NCBI GenBank assembly: GCA_021372945.1
Contig: JAJFTK010000019.1
Coordinates: 1-64,000, forward strand
Direction: 5' to 3'
Source: Planctomycetaceae bacterium
GTDB taxonomy: Bacteria; Planctomycetota; Phycisphaerae; Sedimentisphaerales; Anaerohalosphaeraceae
DNA length: 64,000 bases
How positions within the stretch are numbered: position 1 is the first letter of the stretch; each line of letters starts with the position of its first letter. Positions 16,980 through 26,218 of the stretch are shown here, one piece after another. Under the pieces are notes generated by a model, which did not search any database, had not been told where the DNA came from, and saw nothing but the letters and a program-made list of their open reading frames with translations. A program made the position numbers and the translations under genes.

Positions 16980-17747
16980 ATGGATAAAATCACTAAAAGT
17001 GGTCTTGCCGAGGAACTTACGGGATTCCTGGTTAAACTCAGTGAGGGGAAAAATAAGGCGGGTCTGCGCAAACAGGCGAACCGCTTGATCGCCGCCATTA
17101 CGCCGGACGATATTGAAAGCGCCGAGCGTACGCTGATTATGAACGGATACACGGTCAAGAAAATTCAGCAGTTGTCAGCGGCGTTTGTTCTGATGGGAGT
17201 CCTTGGGGGAGACGATGCAGGATTGCGGTCGCGGCTGCCGGAACAGCATATCCTTCGCAAAATCATGGCCGAGCACGAAATGATAAGATGCTTTCTGGCC
17301 GACTTGGAGGACGTTGCCGGATCCATTGAAAAATCCGAACAGATGAACGCCTCCAGTTGCGAGATCATGCGGCTGCATCACATTGCCGAACACCTGCATG
17401 CACTGGACGAGCACCTGGACAGGGAAGATGATATTATCTACCCCGCCCTGAAAGAGAAGGGCTGGAAGAGCCTGTTCTCGCGAATCGAAAGTGAACACGT
17501 GTACATTCAAATGTCGATCAATGACCTGGTTAAACTCGCGATGAGCTTTGGCAAAATGCCGTTCCCGACATTCAAAGCGCGCCTCTTGTCATCCGTGCGG
17601 TATCTGTGTCCGCTGCTGCGCGAACACCTCTTTCATGAGGACCGGGTCCTGTTCCCGCTGGCCTTTACGATGGTTGAAAACAATTCCGTGTGGGACCGCC
17701 TGCGACAGATCTGCAACGAAATCGATTACTGCGGGATCCACCTGTAA
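16980..17747 (+). CDS. DUF438/hemerythrin-type HHE protein
   Basis: AGGAG precedes ATG 16980 by eight bases. Residues ~1-75 match the DUF438 helical region that often precedes a hemerythrin domain. Residues ~90-240 carry the HHE pattern of iron-binding His and Glu: AEHEMI, HHIAEHLHALDEHLDRED, ESEHVYIQ and REHLFHEDRVLFPLA. Such proteins bind a di-iron centre and sense or scavenge O2, NO or peroxide. The gene has its own terminator and no obvious partner here. Confidence 0.82.
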   Translation: MDKITKSGLAEELTGFLVKLSEGKNKAGLRKQANRLIAAITPDDIESAERTLIMNGYTVKKIQQLSAAFVLMGVLGGDDAGLRSRLPEQHILRKIMAEHEMIRCFLADLEDVAGSIEKSEQMNASSCEIMRLHHIAEHLHALDEHLDREDDIIYPALKEKGWKSLFSRIESEHVYIQMSINDLVKLAMSFGKMPFPTFKARLLSSVRYLCPLLREHLFHEDRVLFPLAFTMVENNSVWDRLRQICNEIDYCGIHL

Positions 17748-17764
17748 AGATTTTTTCTTTGCCG

Positions 17765-17808
17765 CCTTCCCGGACTTTCCGGGACCAGGATCCGGGAAGG
17801 CTTTTATT
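17765..17808 (+). terminator. Terminator after the hemerythrin gene
   Basis: CCTTCCCGGA (17765-17774) pairs perfectly with TCCGGGAAGG (17791-17800), followed by CTTTTATTT. It sits between two convergent genes. Confidence 0.85.
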
Positions 17809-19624
17809 TCAGCGGGGGGGTTTTTCTGCTGGTGACATAGATGGCTTGCGACGCCGTCAGATTCGGCCATAACCGGATCGGTTTGGCGGTGCGTTTGCCG
17901 AGCGGCAGCTTCCTTTCAATGGTGATCCCCAGGTCCCGGCAAAACCCGTCGAAATCCTGCAGGGACAGAAAATGGATGTTGGGCGAATTGTACCAGCGAA
18001 ACGGGAGCTGGCGCGTCTGCGGGGCCATTCCTGAAAACATCAATTGCATGCGGCAGCGCCAGTGCGCGAAGTTTGGAAAGCTGACGATCACTTTACGCGC
18101 CACGCGGTGCAGCTCCTCCAGGACTTTTTGCGGGTCGCGAAGCGTCTGAATCGTCTGCGAAAGAATCGCGTAGTCAAAGGTCCCGTCCGGAAACATTTCA
18201 AGACCGCGCTCGATGTCGCGGTGAATGACGGACAAGCCTCGCTGGATACAGCGAATCACCAATTCTTCATCCAATTCGACGCCCTGCCCGGCGATCTTCT
18301 TATCCTGCATCAGCCGCACCAGCAATTCGCCGTCGCCGCAGCCCAGGTCAAGAACCCTGCTATTGGGCTCCACCAGCGAATCGATCAATTCATAATCCAC
18401 GCGGGCCCGTTTGAAGCGATCAGCGCGTTTGACGGGCGCCTTGTCTGTGAGGGGCTTGCCGCGGACCAGCCGGCCCGTGCGAATCTTCTGCAGCATCGAG
18501 CCCAAAAAGCCTTCGATCACCCGGCCCAGTTTTTCAGCTTCGAGCAGAAAGGCGTCATGCCCATAGGACGACTGAATATTGCAGTACACGATATCCTTGT
18601 GCTCGGCGCCGAGCGCCAAGACGATCTCTTCCGACTGGGCCGGCGTAAACAGCCAGTCGCTGGAAAAACTGACGATCAGGAATCGGCCGGCCGCGGCGGC
18701 AAAAGCGCGGTTCAGCGATCCGAATTGCCGCGTGAGATCAAAATAGTCCATGGCCTTGGTGATGTACAAATAGCTGTTGGCGTCAAAACGTTCGATGAAC
18801 GTTTGGCCCTGGTAGTCCAGGTAGGTCTCGACGGCGAATTCGGAATTAAATTCGTAGCTGTAATCGGTTGAAGCCCGAAGCTGACGGCCGAATTTGGCGC
18901 GCATCGACTCCTCGGACAGGTAGGTAATGTGCCCGATCATGCGGGCGATGGAAAGACCTCGGATCGGCTGCTGATCGTCGTGGTATTGGCCCCGCTTGAA
19001 ATACGGATCGGCCAGGATCGCGTTTCGTCCCACCGCGTCAAACGCGATGGACTGGGCGTTGAGCCTGGTGGTAGAAGCGATGCAGAGGATGGCGTCGATG
19101 AAATCGGGGTAGGACGCCGCCCATTGCAGCACCTGCATACCGCCCATCGAGCCGCCGACGACCGCCAGCAAATGGCCAATGCCCAGCTTATCGAGCAAGA
19201 GTTTCTGCACGGTCACGAAATCCTCGATCGTGATCAATGGGAATTCCAGGCCGTAGGGTTTGCCGGTTTCCGGGTTGATCTCTGAAGGGCCTGTCGTCCC
19301 GCTGCACCCGCCGACCACGTTGGAGCAGATGACAAAATACCGGTCGGTATCGATCGGTTTGCCCGGGCCGATCATGATGTCCCACCAGCCGGGCTTGCGC
19401 TCCTCGGGGTGGTTGCAGCCGGCAGCGTGCGCGTTGCCGCTGAGTGCATGGCAGATCAGGACCGCATTGTCCCGCGCTTCGCTGAGCGTCCCATACGTCT
19501 CATAGGCCACGTCAATGGGCCCCAGATACTTGCCGCACTTGAGCAGCAGCGGGTGGTTGGGTTCTATGACGCGTAATGTTTTAGTTCGGACAATCCCGAC
19601 GGATTTTTGTCCATCCATATCCAT
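17804..19624 (-). CDS. metX: MetX-MetW fusion: homoserine O-acyltransferase plus methyltransferase-like MetW
   Basis: Residues ~1-375 are the alpha/beta-hydrolase MetX, which acylates homoserine in methionine synthesis. Visible parts are the oxyanion loop HALSGNAHAAG, the nucleophile elbow GGSMGGMQ (Ser159), SSDWLFTP (Asp) and SYGHDAFLLE (His). Residues ~400-600 are MetW, a Rossmann methyltransferase-like protein with VLDLGCGDGELL and SFPNFAHWRCR. metX and metW are adjacent genes in many bacteria; here both lie in one 606-codon frame without a stop. Whether acetyl- or succinyl-CoA is used cannot be decided by eye. ATG 19624 is the likely start, with a second Met at residue 3. Confidence 0.92.
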   Translation of the reverse strand: MDMDGQKSVGIVRTKTLRVIEPNHPLLLKCGKYLGPIDVAYETYGTLSEARDNAVLICHALSGNAHAAGCNHPEERKPGWWDIMIGPGKPIDTDRYFVICSNVVGGCSGTTGPSEINPETGKPYGLEFPLITIEDFVTVQKLLLDKLGIGHLLAVVGGSMGGMQVLQWAASYPDFIDAILCIASTTRLNAQSIAFDAVGRNAILADPYFKRGQYHDDQQPIRGLSIARMIGHITYLSEESMRAKFGRQLRASTDYSYEFNSEFAVETYLDYQGQTFIERFDANSYLYITKAMDYFDLTRQFGSLNRAFAAAAGRFLIVSFSSDWLFTPAQSEEIVLALGAEHKDIVYCNIQSSYGHDAFLLEAEKLGRVIEGFLGSMLQKIRTGRLVRGKPLTDKAPVKRADRFKRARVDYELIDSLVEPNSRVLDLGCGDGELLVRLMQDKKIAGQGVELDEELVIRCIQRGLSVIHRDIERGLEMFPDGTFDYAILSQTIQTLRDPQKVLEELHRVARKVIVSFPNFAHWRCRMQLMFSGMAPQTRQLPFRWYNSPNIHFLSLQDFDGFCRDLGITIERKLPLGKRTAKPIRLWPNLTASQAIYVTSRKTPPLK

Positions 19625-19678
19625 ACGTCCATTATAGCTTTATCAGGTGTCAATGTACATTTCGTTTTCCGGCCGACT

Positions 19679-20521
19679 TCAGCGGCGGCAATAAAAAAGC
19701 AATTCGCACTGCTCGCATTGCGGTTTGGGGCGGCCGGTACAATTTTCAAGAATGCCAATGCGGCTCAAGGCAAAATCATATTTGACCGGGTCGGCAGGAC
19801 AGATCCGGGCAAAGTGTTCCGTGATCCGGCAGACCGTTCTCAATGAGGCCGTTTGGGCGGTATGAAATCCCAGGATCCTCGTTAAGCGGAGAATATGCGT
19901 ATCGACCGGCATAAGCAATTGCGCCGGGGCCATGCGGGTCCAGACGCCGGGATCCACCCGGTCGCGGCGGACCATCCATCGCAGGAACAAATGCATGCGC
20001 TTGCCTGCCGAATCGGGATTGGAAAGCAGGAACTTCATGGGGGCCGAAGGCGGACCCGAATGCAGCCGCTCGAATCGATCCCAAAAGACCTTATGGAAGT
20101 GCCGCACTCCTTCCAGGATGGATGTATCTTTTTCATTGACGCCCTCATGGAAGACCTTTTCCAAAGAACCGTATTCATTGAGGAGTTCCCGAATCGTCGT
20201 CAGCAGTTGCACGATATCGGCGCCGCTGTTAAACCGATGGCGAAACGGTGCCAGCTTCCGTTTGACAGCCGCATCAAGGGAACGGACGCTCTGACTTGGA
20301 TACGGTCCCAGGATCGCCAGCAGCGTTTCAAGGCTCTTGTGGATTTGCGCTACCCTGCCATAAGCCAAAAGCGCCGACAAGAGACCCACGATTTCACGAT
20401 CCGCAGGATGCGCATATCTCCAGACAAAGGCCAGCGGATCCGGTTCAATGCACGCGCGGCGGTTATACCGGTCATAGAGCAATTCGAGCACATCTTTCAG
20501 GCCAGAAGCGGAAGATTGCAT
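19679..20521 (-). CDS. TIGR02757 family protein with Nth-like Cys cluster
   Basis: The start at ATG 20521 leaves seven bases after the kinase stop; the longer frame to 20587 would overlap it. The protein matches the TIGR02757/DUF2400 family (DPLAFVWRYAHPADREIVGLLSALLAYGR; the first 20 of these are diagnostic) of unknown function. The region MPVDTHILRLTRILGF recalls the helix-hairpin-helix glycosylase Asp/Lys region. The C-terminus has C-x7-C-x2-C-x5-C, close to the [4Fe-4S] cluster pattern of endonuclease III (C-x6-C-x2-C-x5-C). A role in DNA repair is therefore possible but not shown. Confidence 0.82.
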   Translation of the reverse strand: MQSSASGLKDVLELLYDRYNRRACIEPDPLAFVWRYAHPADREIVGLLSALLAYGRVAQIHKSLETLLAILGPYPSQSVRSLDAAVKRKLAPFRHRFNSGADIVQLLTTIRELLNEYGSLEKVFHEGVNEKDTSILEGVRHFHKVFWDRFERLHSGPPSAPMKFLLSNPDSAGKRMHLFLRWMVRRDRVDPGVWTRMAPAQLLMPVDTHILRLTRILGFHTAQTASLRTVCRITEHFARICPADPVKYDFALSRIGILENCTGRPKPQCEQCELLFYCRR

Positions 20522-20528
20522 GCGGCGG

Positions 20529-22370
20529 TCAGCCTTTTGGCAGGGTGATAAAAAAAGTTGTACCTTCACCGGGAATCGACTCAACACGGATGCCGCCGTT
20601 ATGAATGTCCACGATACGCTTGACGATCGTAAGGCCCAGGCCGACCCCTTCGGAAGGATTGACGGAAGGTTTTAATTGCTGGAATAGCTCAAAGATGCGG
20701 CCCAGATGCATTTGGGCAATGCCGATCCCATTATCCGTGACGGTATATTCGACCATGCCATCGAGGCGCCGGCCGGTGATCCTGATGACGAGCGGACAGT
20801 CCTTCTGCCGGTATTTGAGAGCGTTATCGATCAGGTTTGCGAACACCTGGTTGATCTGGCTGTAATCGCCAAACGCCGGCGGAAGCGATTCAACCGTGAC
20901 TTGCGCATCAATGGTCTTGATCTGGTAATTGCAGGAGGCCAGAACATTGCTGAGGAGGGCGTTCATATCAAGGCTCTTGAAATCCAGCTTGGCCGTGCCG
21001 ATCCGCGAAAGCTGCAAAAGCCCATTGACCAGCGTTTGCATTTTTTCGGTATTGCGGAAAATAAAATCCAGGGACTCGGGGATATCCTCTTCGAGGATGC
21101 TTTTGAGGATCGTTTGACCGCACTTAAGTGATTCAGGGTTGCGCAGCAGATCCGCCAGGCGCCCGCAGGAATTGCCCAGCTCGCGAGAAAATCCCTCGAT
21201 GTTGATCAGCGGAGAACGCAGGTCGTGCGAGGTGGCGTACACGATGCTTTGCAGTTCCTCGTTTTTCAGGGCCAGTTTGCGCATCAGTCCCTCGCGCTCC
21301 TGCTCTGCCCGCTTGCGATCGGTGATGTCGGAAGCCACTTCGAGGCAAACGTCACGGCCATCGACCCATCGAATAAGCTGGTCCCGGCATTCATACCACC
21401 GGTCGCGAGCCACATCGTGGATCTGCCGAATGGGCACATGCGGCTGACGGGTTCGGTCCATCAGCTCGCGCATATCGCATGATTCACAAGGTTGTCCCTG
21501 GTCCATGCCAAGGATCTCCCAGCAATACTGCCCGGATGCGCCGGAGGCCTTCTCCAGGCCGCACTTATTTACAAAGAGCACTTCGTGGGTGAAGATATCG
21601 CTGACGTAAACGATCGCGTCAAGGCTGTCGAGCACCGTCTTGAATCGCTCGAATGAGTTTCTCAGGTCGTCCTGCACGCGCTGGCGCTCCATCTCGGTTC
21701 GCACACCCTGCCAGACCACGTATCCGCACAGGGCGATCACGATCAGGTAAATGATGGCGGTATTGCGGTGAATCACGCGGGTGAGCCGGTCAATTTCTGA
21801 CCTGACCTCCTGGATATAGATGCTGGTGCCGATCACCCAGCCCCACGGTTCAAACAAGCGGACATAACCGATCTTGGGTACGATGCGATTGGGGTCATCG
21901 TGCCATTGCCACATGTATTCGACATAGCCGCCGCCTTGCTGGCGCCCCACGCGGCTGAACTCAGCGACAAAACGCTTGCCGTTAATGTCGGCCAGATCGC
22001 TGACGTCCTTTCCTTCCAGCTCGCTCAAGTAAGGATGCATGATCAATCTGGCGTTGAGGTCATTGATCCAGAAGTAATTGCCTTTGCCGGGGCCGTACCG
22101 CATGGTGCGAAGGCGCTCCTTGAAGCGGTTCTGGGCCTCCTGCAGGGTCAACTCGCCGGATTCCACGCGCGACTGATAATTCTGCGCCAGGCTAGAAACG
22201 ATATCCACCATCTCGCGGATGAATCTCTCATTGTCTTCGTACAGCAGACGCCTGAAATTGGGAAGATTGTAGAAGAACAGGGATCCGGCAAACAGGAATG
22301 CGGTCAATGCAACCGGCAGAATCACATGCAGGGCAATCCGGTGCCACGGCTTTAAGATGAATATTTTCAC
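20529..22370 (-). CDS. Membrane sensor histidine kinase with Cache and PAS domains
   Basis: Domain order over 613 residues: a membrane segment (~12-32), an extracytoplasmic single-Cache domain (~40-185; YGPGKGNYFWINDL, FEPWGWVIGTSIYI), a second membrane segment (~200-216), a PAS domain (~235-345, with CGLEKASGASGQYCWEILG), HisKA (YATSHDLRSPLINI, phosphorylated His) and HATPase (VFANLIDNALKY, DNGIGI, GVGLGLTIVKRI). Cache domains of this type bind small organic ligands. No response regulator lies next to it. The PAS segment holds a C-x2-C-like CESCDM that might bind a cofactor. Confidence 0.9.
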   Translation of the reverse strand: MKIFILKPWHRIALHVILPVALTAFLFAGSLFFYNLPNFRRLLYEDNERFIREMVDIVSSLAQNYQSRVESGELTLQEAQNRFKERLRTMRYGPGKGNYFWINDLNARLIMHPYLSELEGKDVSDLADINGKRFVAEFSRVGRQQGGGYVEYMWQWHDDPNRIVPKIGYVRLFEPWGWVIGTSIYIQEVRSEIDRLTRVIHRNTAIIYLIVIALCGYVVWQGVRTEMERQRVQDDLRNSFERFKTVLDSLDAIVYVSDIFTHEVLFVNKCGLEKASGASGQYCWEILGMDQGQPCESCDMRELMDRTRQPHVPIRQIHDVARDRWYECRDQLIRWVDGRDVCLEVASDITDRKRAEQEREGLMRKLALKNEELQSIVYATSHDLRSPLINIEGFSRELGNSCGRLADLLRNPESLKCGQTILKSILEEDIPESLDFIFRNTEKMQTLVNGLLQLSRIGTAKLDFKSLDMNALLSNVLASCNYQIKTIDAQVTVESLPPAFGDYSQINQVFANLIDNALKYRQKDCPLVIRITGRRLDGMVEYTVTDNGIGIAQMHLGRIFELFQQLKPSVNPSEGVGLGLTIVKRIVDIHNGGIRVESIPGEGTTFFITLPKG

Positions 22371-22409
22371 GCAACCGATCTCAACAACTTCTCAAAACCG
22401 CTCCGGCGC

Positions 22410-22892
22410 TCAGTAGTTTCCAAACGAATTGTATTCGGCATCCTCCAGCCACGTTTTGGGCCGACTGACAAACTCCAACAAACCCGCAAGCAGGCGATGA
22501 TGTTTGCGCTCCTCTTCCGCGAGACGCTCGAAAAGACTCTTCTGTTCAGGCGTATCGACCTGGTCGGCCCGATCCAGATAAAAGGCAATGCTTTCGTTCT
22601 CGATTTCCATTGCATGGCGATAAAGAGACTCTTCATCTCCGGTAAGTTGCGGAACGACTGCCTGCTCGCGGAGCTGCTCGAACACATTCCTTGTGTTTTC
22701 AAGGATCTTTGTTTCGGTCATCACACACGTACTTAGACGGATCTTCTCGATCGTCTGGCGGTGTTTGGTCTCATCTTCGGCCAGCATTGTCATGATATGT
22801 TTTATGCCGGGGTTGGGGGATTTGGCGGCCAATTCTTCGTAATACCGTTGACCTTCCATTTCCATCTGAATAGCGAATTCAAATATATCCAT
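22410..22892 (-). CDS. Ferritin-like/rubrerythrin-type di-iron protein
   Basis: The 160-residue four-helix protein shows the di-iron pattern of ferritin-like families: MEMEGQRYYEELA, EDETKHRQ, MEIENESIAFY and EEERKHHRLL. Rubrerythrin-like proteins reduce peroxide or handle iron. There is no C-terminal rubredoxin domain, so electron transfer would need a partner. GGAGC lies before ATG 22892. It ends 39 bases before the histidine kinase gene and could be co-transcribed with it. Confidence 0.85.
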   Translation of the reverse strand: MDIFEFAIQMEMEGQRYYEELAAKSPNPGIKHIMTMLAEDETKHRQTIEKIRLSTCVMTETKILENTRNVFEQLREQAVVPQLTGDEESLYRHAMEIENESIAFYLDRADQVDTPEQKSLFERLAEEERKHHRLLAGLLEFVSRPKTWLEDAEYNSFGNY

Positions 22893-23103
22893 CTTCTGCT
22901 CCTTAACTAGGCTCCGGAATCAAATATTACCTGTTTTGTATCTCGAAAGCAAGCGCAAGCGCCAATTCTGGAAAGTATTCGCATTGACGGTCTTTGGTCC
23001 AAAGAGGAGAGAGCAATATGAGCCGGCTGGCAGGAATTGCCATAAATGGCACTGAAACAATACCAAAACGAACAGAAAACGGCTATTCGGCGAAACTGAA
23101 GAA

Positions 23104-23131
23104 TTGCAAATTGTCCATTTTTCGCCATAAT
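23104..23131 (+). promoter_or_regulatory. Candidate promoter of the PHP-MDR-aldolase operon
   Basis: TTGCAA (23104-23109), a 16-base spacer and CATAAT (23126-23131) lie 30 bases before ATG 23162. Nothing else is seen in 22893-23103. Confidence 0.45.
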
Positions 23132-23161
23132 AGTAGTTTTCCTGAGAGATAACCTGAGACA

Positions 23162-24511
23162 ATGAAGTTTATGGAAACAGAACTGCTGAAGAAACTGGAA
23201 CAGCAGCTTGACAGCTTCGACCCTGAAGCGCGAAAAGCCGCACTGGAGGCGATCGCGTCAGGGATCGGCGACGGGTCAATAGAGACTCAGAGCTGCACGG
23301 ATTTTGTCAACCTGCATGCCCACACGTTTTTTTCCTACAACTGCTACGGCTATTCGCCTTCCAAATTCGCGTGGCTGGCCCGAAAGCAGGGTTTTTATGC
23401 CGGCGGGATCGTGGATTTCGACGTGCTTGATGGCGTCGATGAATTTCTCCGGGCGGCCGGCCTGATGAATTTACGGGCCTGCGCGAGCATCGAGACGCGG
23501 GTGTTTGTGCCGGAATTCGCGGATTTGGAAATCAATTCGCCTGGTGAACCGGGCATTGCCTATCACATGGGTGCGGCGATTCCTTGCGGCAAGCTGTCGC
23601 CTAAGGCGAAGAAGTTTTTGGCCAGTATTAAAAGCACCGCGCAGAGCCGTAATCGCCAGATGATCGAACGCCTGAACGGCTATCTATCGCCGGTAATGAT
23701 TGATTTCGATGAGGATGTCCTGGGGCTCACGCCGGCGGGCAACGCCACCGAAAGGCATATCTGCCTGGCGTTTGCGCGCAAGGCCGCGGAGTTTTTTAAG
23801 CACGGCGCTGACGAGCTGCTGAAGTACTGGCAGATCAAACTGGGAACGGCGTTGTCGCCGCAGGATTTGCCGGAAACGCCCAAGCTCCTCAATGCCATCC
23901 GTGCCAAAACAATGAAACAAGGCGGAGTCGGTTATGTCAGGCCCGATGCCGGGGCTTTTCCGACAATGAAGCAGATGAACGATTTTGTTGTGGAGGCAGG
24001 CGGCATTCCAACCGTGGCCTGGCTAAACGGGCTTTCCGAAGGTGAAAAGAAAATCGAACAGCTCCTGGCGATCGCGATGATGTCAGGGGTGGCCGCATTG
24101 AATATCGTTCCGGATCGCAATTTTACGCCCGGCGTTGTCGATCAGCGCGTCGTCGAGCTAGAGAGGATCGTTCACCTGTGCCAGAAACTCGGGCTGCCGA
24201 TCATGGTCGGAACCGAGATGAACAGTTTCGGCCAGAAATTCGTCGATTCTTTCGAGACGGATGAGTTGAAACGACTTTTGCCTGAATTTGTAAAAGGCGC
24301 CAGGATCTTCTATGCGCATACGGTTCTTCAACAGAAGGCCCAACTGGGTTATCTAAGTCAGTGGGCCAATTATCATCTTGGCGATATACGGCTCAAGAAT
24401 GATTTCTATGAAATCTTTGGACAAACGCTGCGCCCCAGCGACATTGGCCGTTTGAAAGTGTCGCAGGACCAGTCGCCGCAAGACATTCTGCAGCTCCTGA
24501 AAGAACTATAA
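23162..24511 (+). CDS. PHP-superfamily metal-dependent hydrolase-like protein
   Basis: The 449-residue protein has an N-terminal helical part (LEQQLDSFDPEARKAALEAI) and then NLHAHTFFSYNCYGYSP, the first metal-binding motif of PHP phosphoesterases. Further pieces are GGIVDFDVLDG and a late VGTEMNSFGQKFVD. PHP proteins hydrolyse phosphate esters with a multi-metal centre; a typical DHD-type second motif is altered here (DFDV). It starts a three-gene operon with a large dehydrogenase (28 bases downstream) and an aldolase/SDR fusion, which suggests removal of a phosphate from a sugar phosphate or a related step. The exact reaction is unknown. Confidence 0.72.
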   Translation: MKFMETELLKKLEQQLDSFDPEARKAALEAIASGIGDGSIETQSCTDFVNLHAHTFFSYNCYGYSPSKFAWLARKQGFYAGGIVDFDVLDGVDEFLRAAGLMNLRACASIETRVFVPEFADLEINSPGEPGIAYHMGAAIPCGKLSPKAKKFLASIKSTAQSRNRQMIERLNGYLSPVMIDFDEDVLGLTPAGNATERHICLAFARKAAEFFKHGADELLKYWQIKLGTALSPQDLPETPKLLNAIRAKTMKQGGVGYVRPDAGAFPTMKQMNDFVVEAGGIPTVAWLNGLSEGEKKIEQLLAIAMMSGVAALNIVPDRNFTPGVVDQRVVELERIVHLCQKLGLPIMVGTEMNSFGQKFVDSFETDELKRLLPEFVKGARIFYAHTVLQQKAQLGYLSQWANYHLGDIRLKNDFYEIFGQTLRPSDIGRLKVSQDQSPQDILQLLKEL

Positions 24512-24539
24512 ACACAGCCTGATAGATGAAAAGGGGATC

Positions 24540-26201
24540 ATGACTACTCTGCCGAATACGCAAATTGCCGTCCAGCTCACCGGCCCGGACACATTGATGT
24601 TGAACAGCGCCAAACCTGTGCACAAACCGAACGAATGGCAGATCCTGGGCAAGGTGGAAGCCGTCGGCCTGTGTTTTTCGGATCTGAAACTGCTCAAGCA
24701 GTTCTCGGCGCATACCCGCAAGGGCCCGATCGTCAAAGGCATTGAACAGGCGGTCCTCACTGAAATCCCCAGCTATGTTCCCAACGAGCAGCCGACGGTT
24801 CCGGGGCATGAAACGGTGGTGCGCATCGTGGCGGTGGGAAAGAACGTCAAACACGCCAAAGCCGGCGATCGCTGCCTCCTCCAGACGGATTACCGCTGGC
24901 TGCCGACCAAGGGCTCCTGCGCGGCCTTTGGCTACAACTTCGAAGGCGCGCTTCAGCAATACGTGCTGATGGATGAACGCGTGGTCACGGCCCCGGACGG
25001 AAGATCGATGCTCATCCGGGCCGATGACGGTTTGTCCGCGGCGGCGATCGCGCTGGTGGAGCCATGGGCCTGCGTTGAAGACGCGTACGTGGTGAAGGAA
25101 CGGGTTCAGTTGAAGCCGGGCGGAAATCTCCTGCTTGCCGCTGACCCGCAGACTGCCGCAGAGACCGGCGGGCTGCAAGAACTTTTGCAGAAAGCCAAAC
25201 CGGCGAACATAACGGTCTGGGGCTCGCACATCAGCATTAAAGGGTCGGTTCATAAAGTCAATTCGATCAGCGAGCTGCCCGATGGGTCGTTTGATGATAT
25301 TATTTATTGGGGAGGGGATGCCGCGACGCTGGAGGTATTGCTAAAGAAGATCGCCAATGCGGGTCTGATGATCATCGCGCAATGCGGCAAACGCTTTGGG
25401 CGCCTGATCGACACGCCGGTTGGCCGCGTCCATTACGGCGGCATCCGCATCATCGGCACATCAGGAAATGACCCGGTCGCGGCGCTGGAACGGATACCGC
25501 GATCCGGCGAACTCAGAGCCGGCGACAAGGTCAATGTCATCGGCGCAGGCGGCCCCATGGGCGTTATGCATGTGATCCGCAATCTTTGCCAGGGCGTCAA
25601 GGATGTGACCGTGTTTGCCGGCGACCTGGATGATGGCCGGTTGGCAAAACTCTCCGAGTTCGCGCAGCCCCTCTCGGAAAAAAATAAGGTCCAATACGTA
25701 CCCTACAACCCGTCAAAGAAACCGCTCAGCGAACATTCCGATTATACGGTAATCATGGCACCCGTGGTTAAACTGGTCGCCCAGGCGGTGCTGGACGCGG
25801 CCCACCGCGGCATCATCAATATCTTCGCCGGCATCGCCGCGACCGTCTCGGGGCCGATCGACTTTGACGCTTACTGCGGCAAACAGCTTTACTTCATCGG
25901 CACCAGCGGCTCGACGCTGGACGACATGCTTGCCGTGCTCAAGAAAGTTCAATCGGGCAGCTTGGATACCAACATTTCAGTCGCGGCGGTCTGCGGCCTC
26001 AACGGTGCCATCGACGGCATCCGCGCGGTCGAACATCAAACGATCGCAGGCAAGATACTGGTCTACCCGGATTGCTCTTTGCCTCTGACCACGCTGGATG
26101 CATTGAAGAAGCTTAGCCCGTCGGTTGCCTCCAGGCTTTCGGCCGGCATTTGGAGCAAACAGGCTGAAGACAGCCTTTTAGCTGAATTTGGAATGCATTG
26201 A
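24540..26201 (+). CDS. Large medium-chain dehydrogenase (sugar-phosphate reductase-like)
   Basis: AAGGGG lies just before ATG 24540. At 553 residues it is about 200 longer than a normal MDR. The N-terminal catalytic domain has GLCFSDLK and PGHETVVRI. Two Rossmann-like regions follow: residues ~185-310 (LKPGGNLLLAADPQTAAE to RIIGTSGN) and ~325-500 (GDKVNVIGAGGPMGVMHVIR). The end, CGLNGAIDGIRAVEHQ, is a classic MDR C-terminus. The second GAGGPMG loop recalls L-sorbose-1-phosphate reductase-like MDRs. The gene overlaps the next frame around its stop. With an aldolase/SDR fusion downstream, action on a phosphorylated ketose or polyol is likely but unproven. Confidence 0.72.
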   Translation: MTTLPNTQIAVQLTGPDTLMLNSAKPVHKPNEWQILGKVEAVGLCFSDLKLLKQFSAHTRKGPIVKGIEQAVLTEIPSYVPNEQPTVPGHETVVRIVAVGKNVKHAKAGDRCLLQTDYRWLPTKGSCAAFGYNFEGALQQYVLMDERVVTAPDGRSMLIRADDGLSAAAIALVEPWACVEDAYVVKERVQLKPGGNLLLAADPQTAAETGGLQELLQKAKPANITVWGSHISIKGSVHKVNSISELPDGSFDDIIYWGGDAATLEVLLKKIANAGLMIIAQCGKRFGRLIDTPVGRVHYGGIRIIGTSGNDPVAALERIPRSGELRAGDKVNVIGAGGPMGVMHVIRNLCQGVKDVTVFAGDLDDGRLAKLSEFAQPLSEKNKVQYVPYNPSKKPLSEHSDYTVIMAPVVKLVAQAVLDAAHRGIINIFAGIAATVSGPIDFDAYCGKQLYFIGTSGSTLDDMLAVLKKVQSGSLDTNISVAAVCGLNGAIDGIRAVEHQTIAGKILVYPDCSLPLTTLDALKKLSPSVASRLSAGIWSKQAEDSLLAEFGMH

Positions 26202-26218
26202 ATATCAGGATTCTCACG

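Noticed and set aside
24393..25253. Minus-strand frame (~286 codons) opposite the MDR gene
   Set aside because: Antisense shadow, crosses the junction of two coupled real genes.
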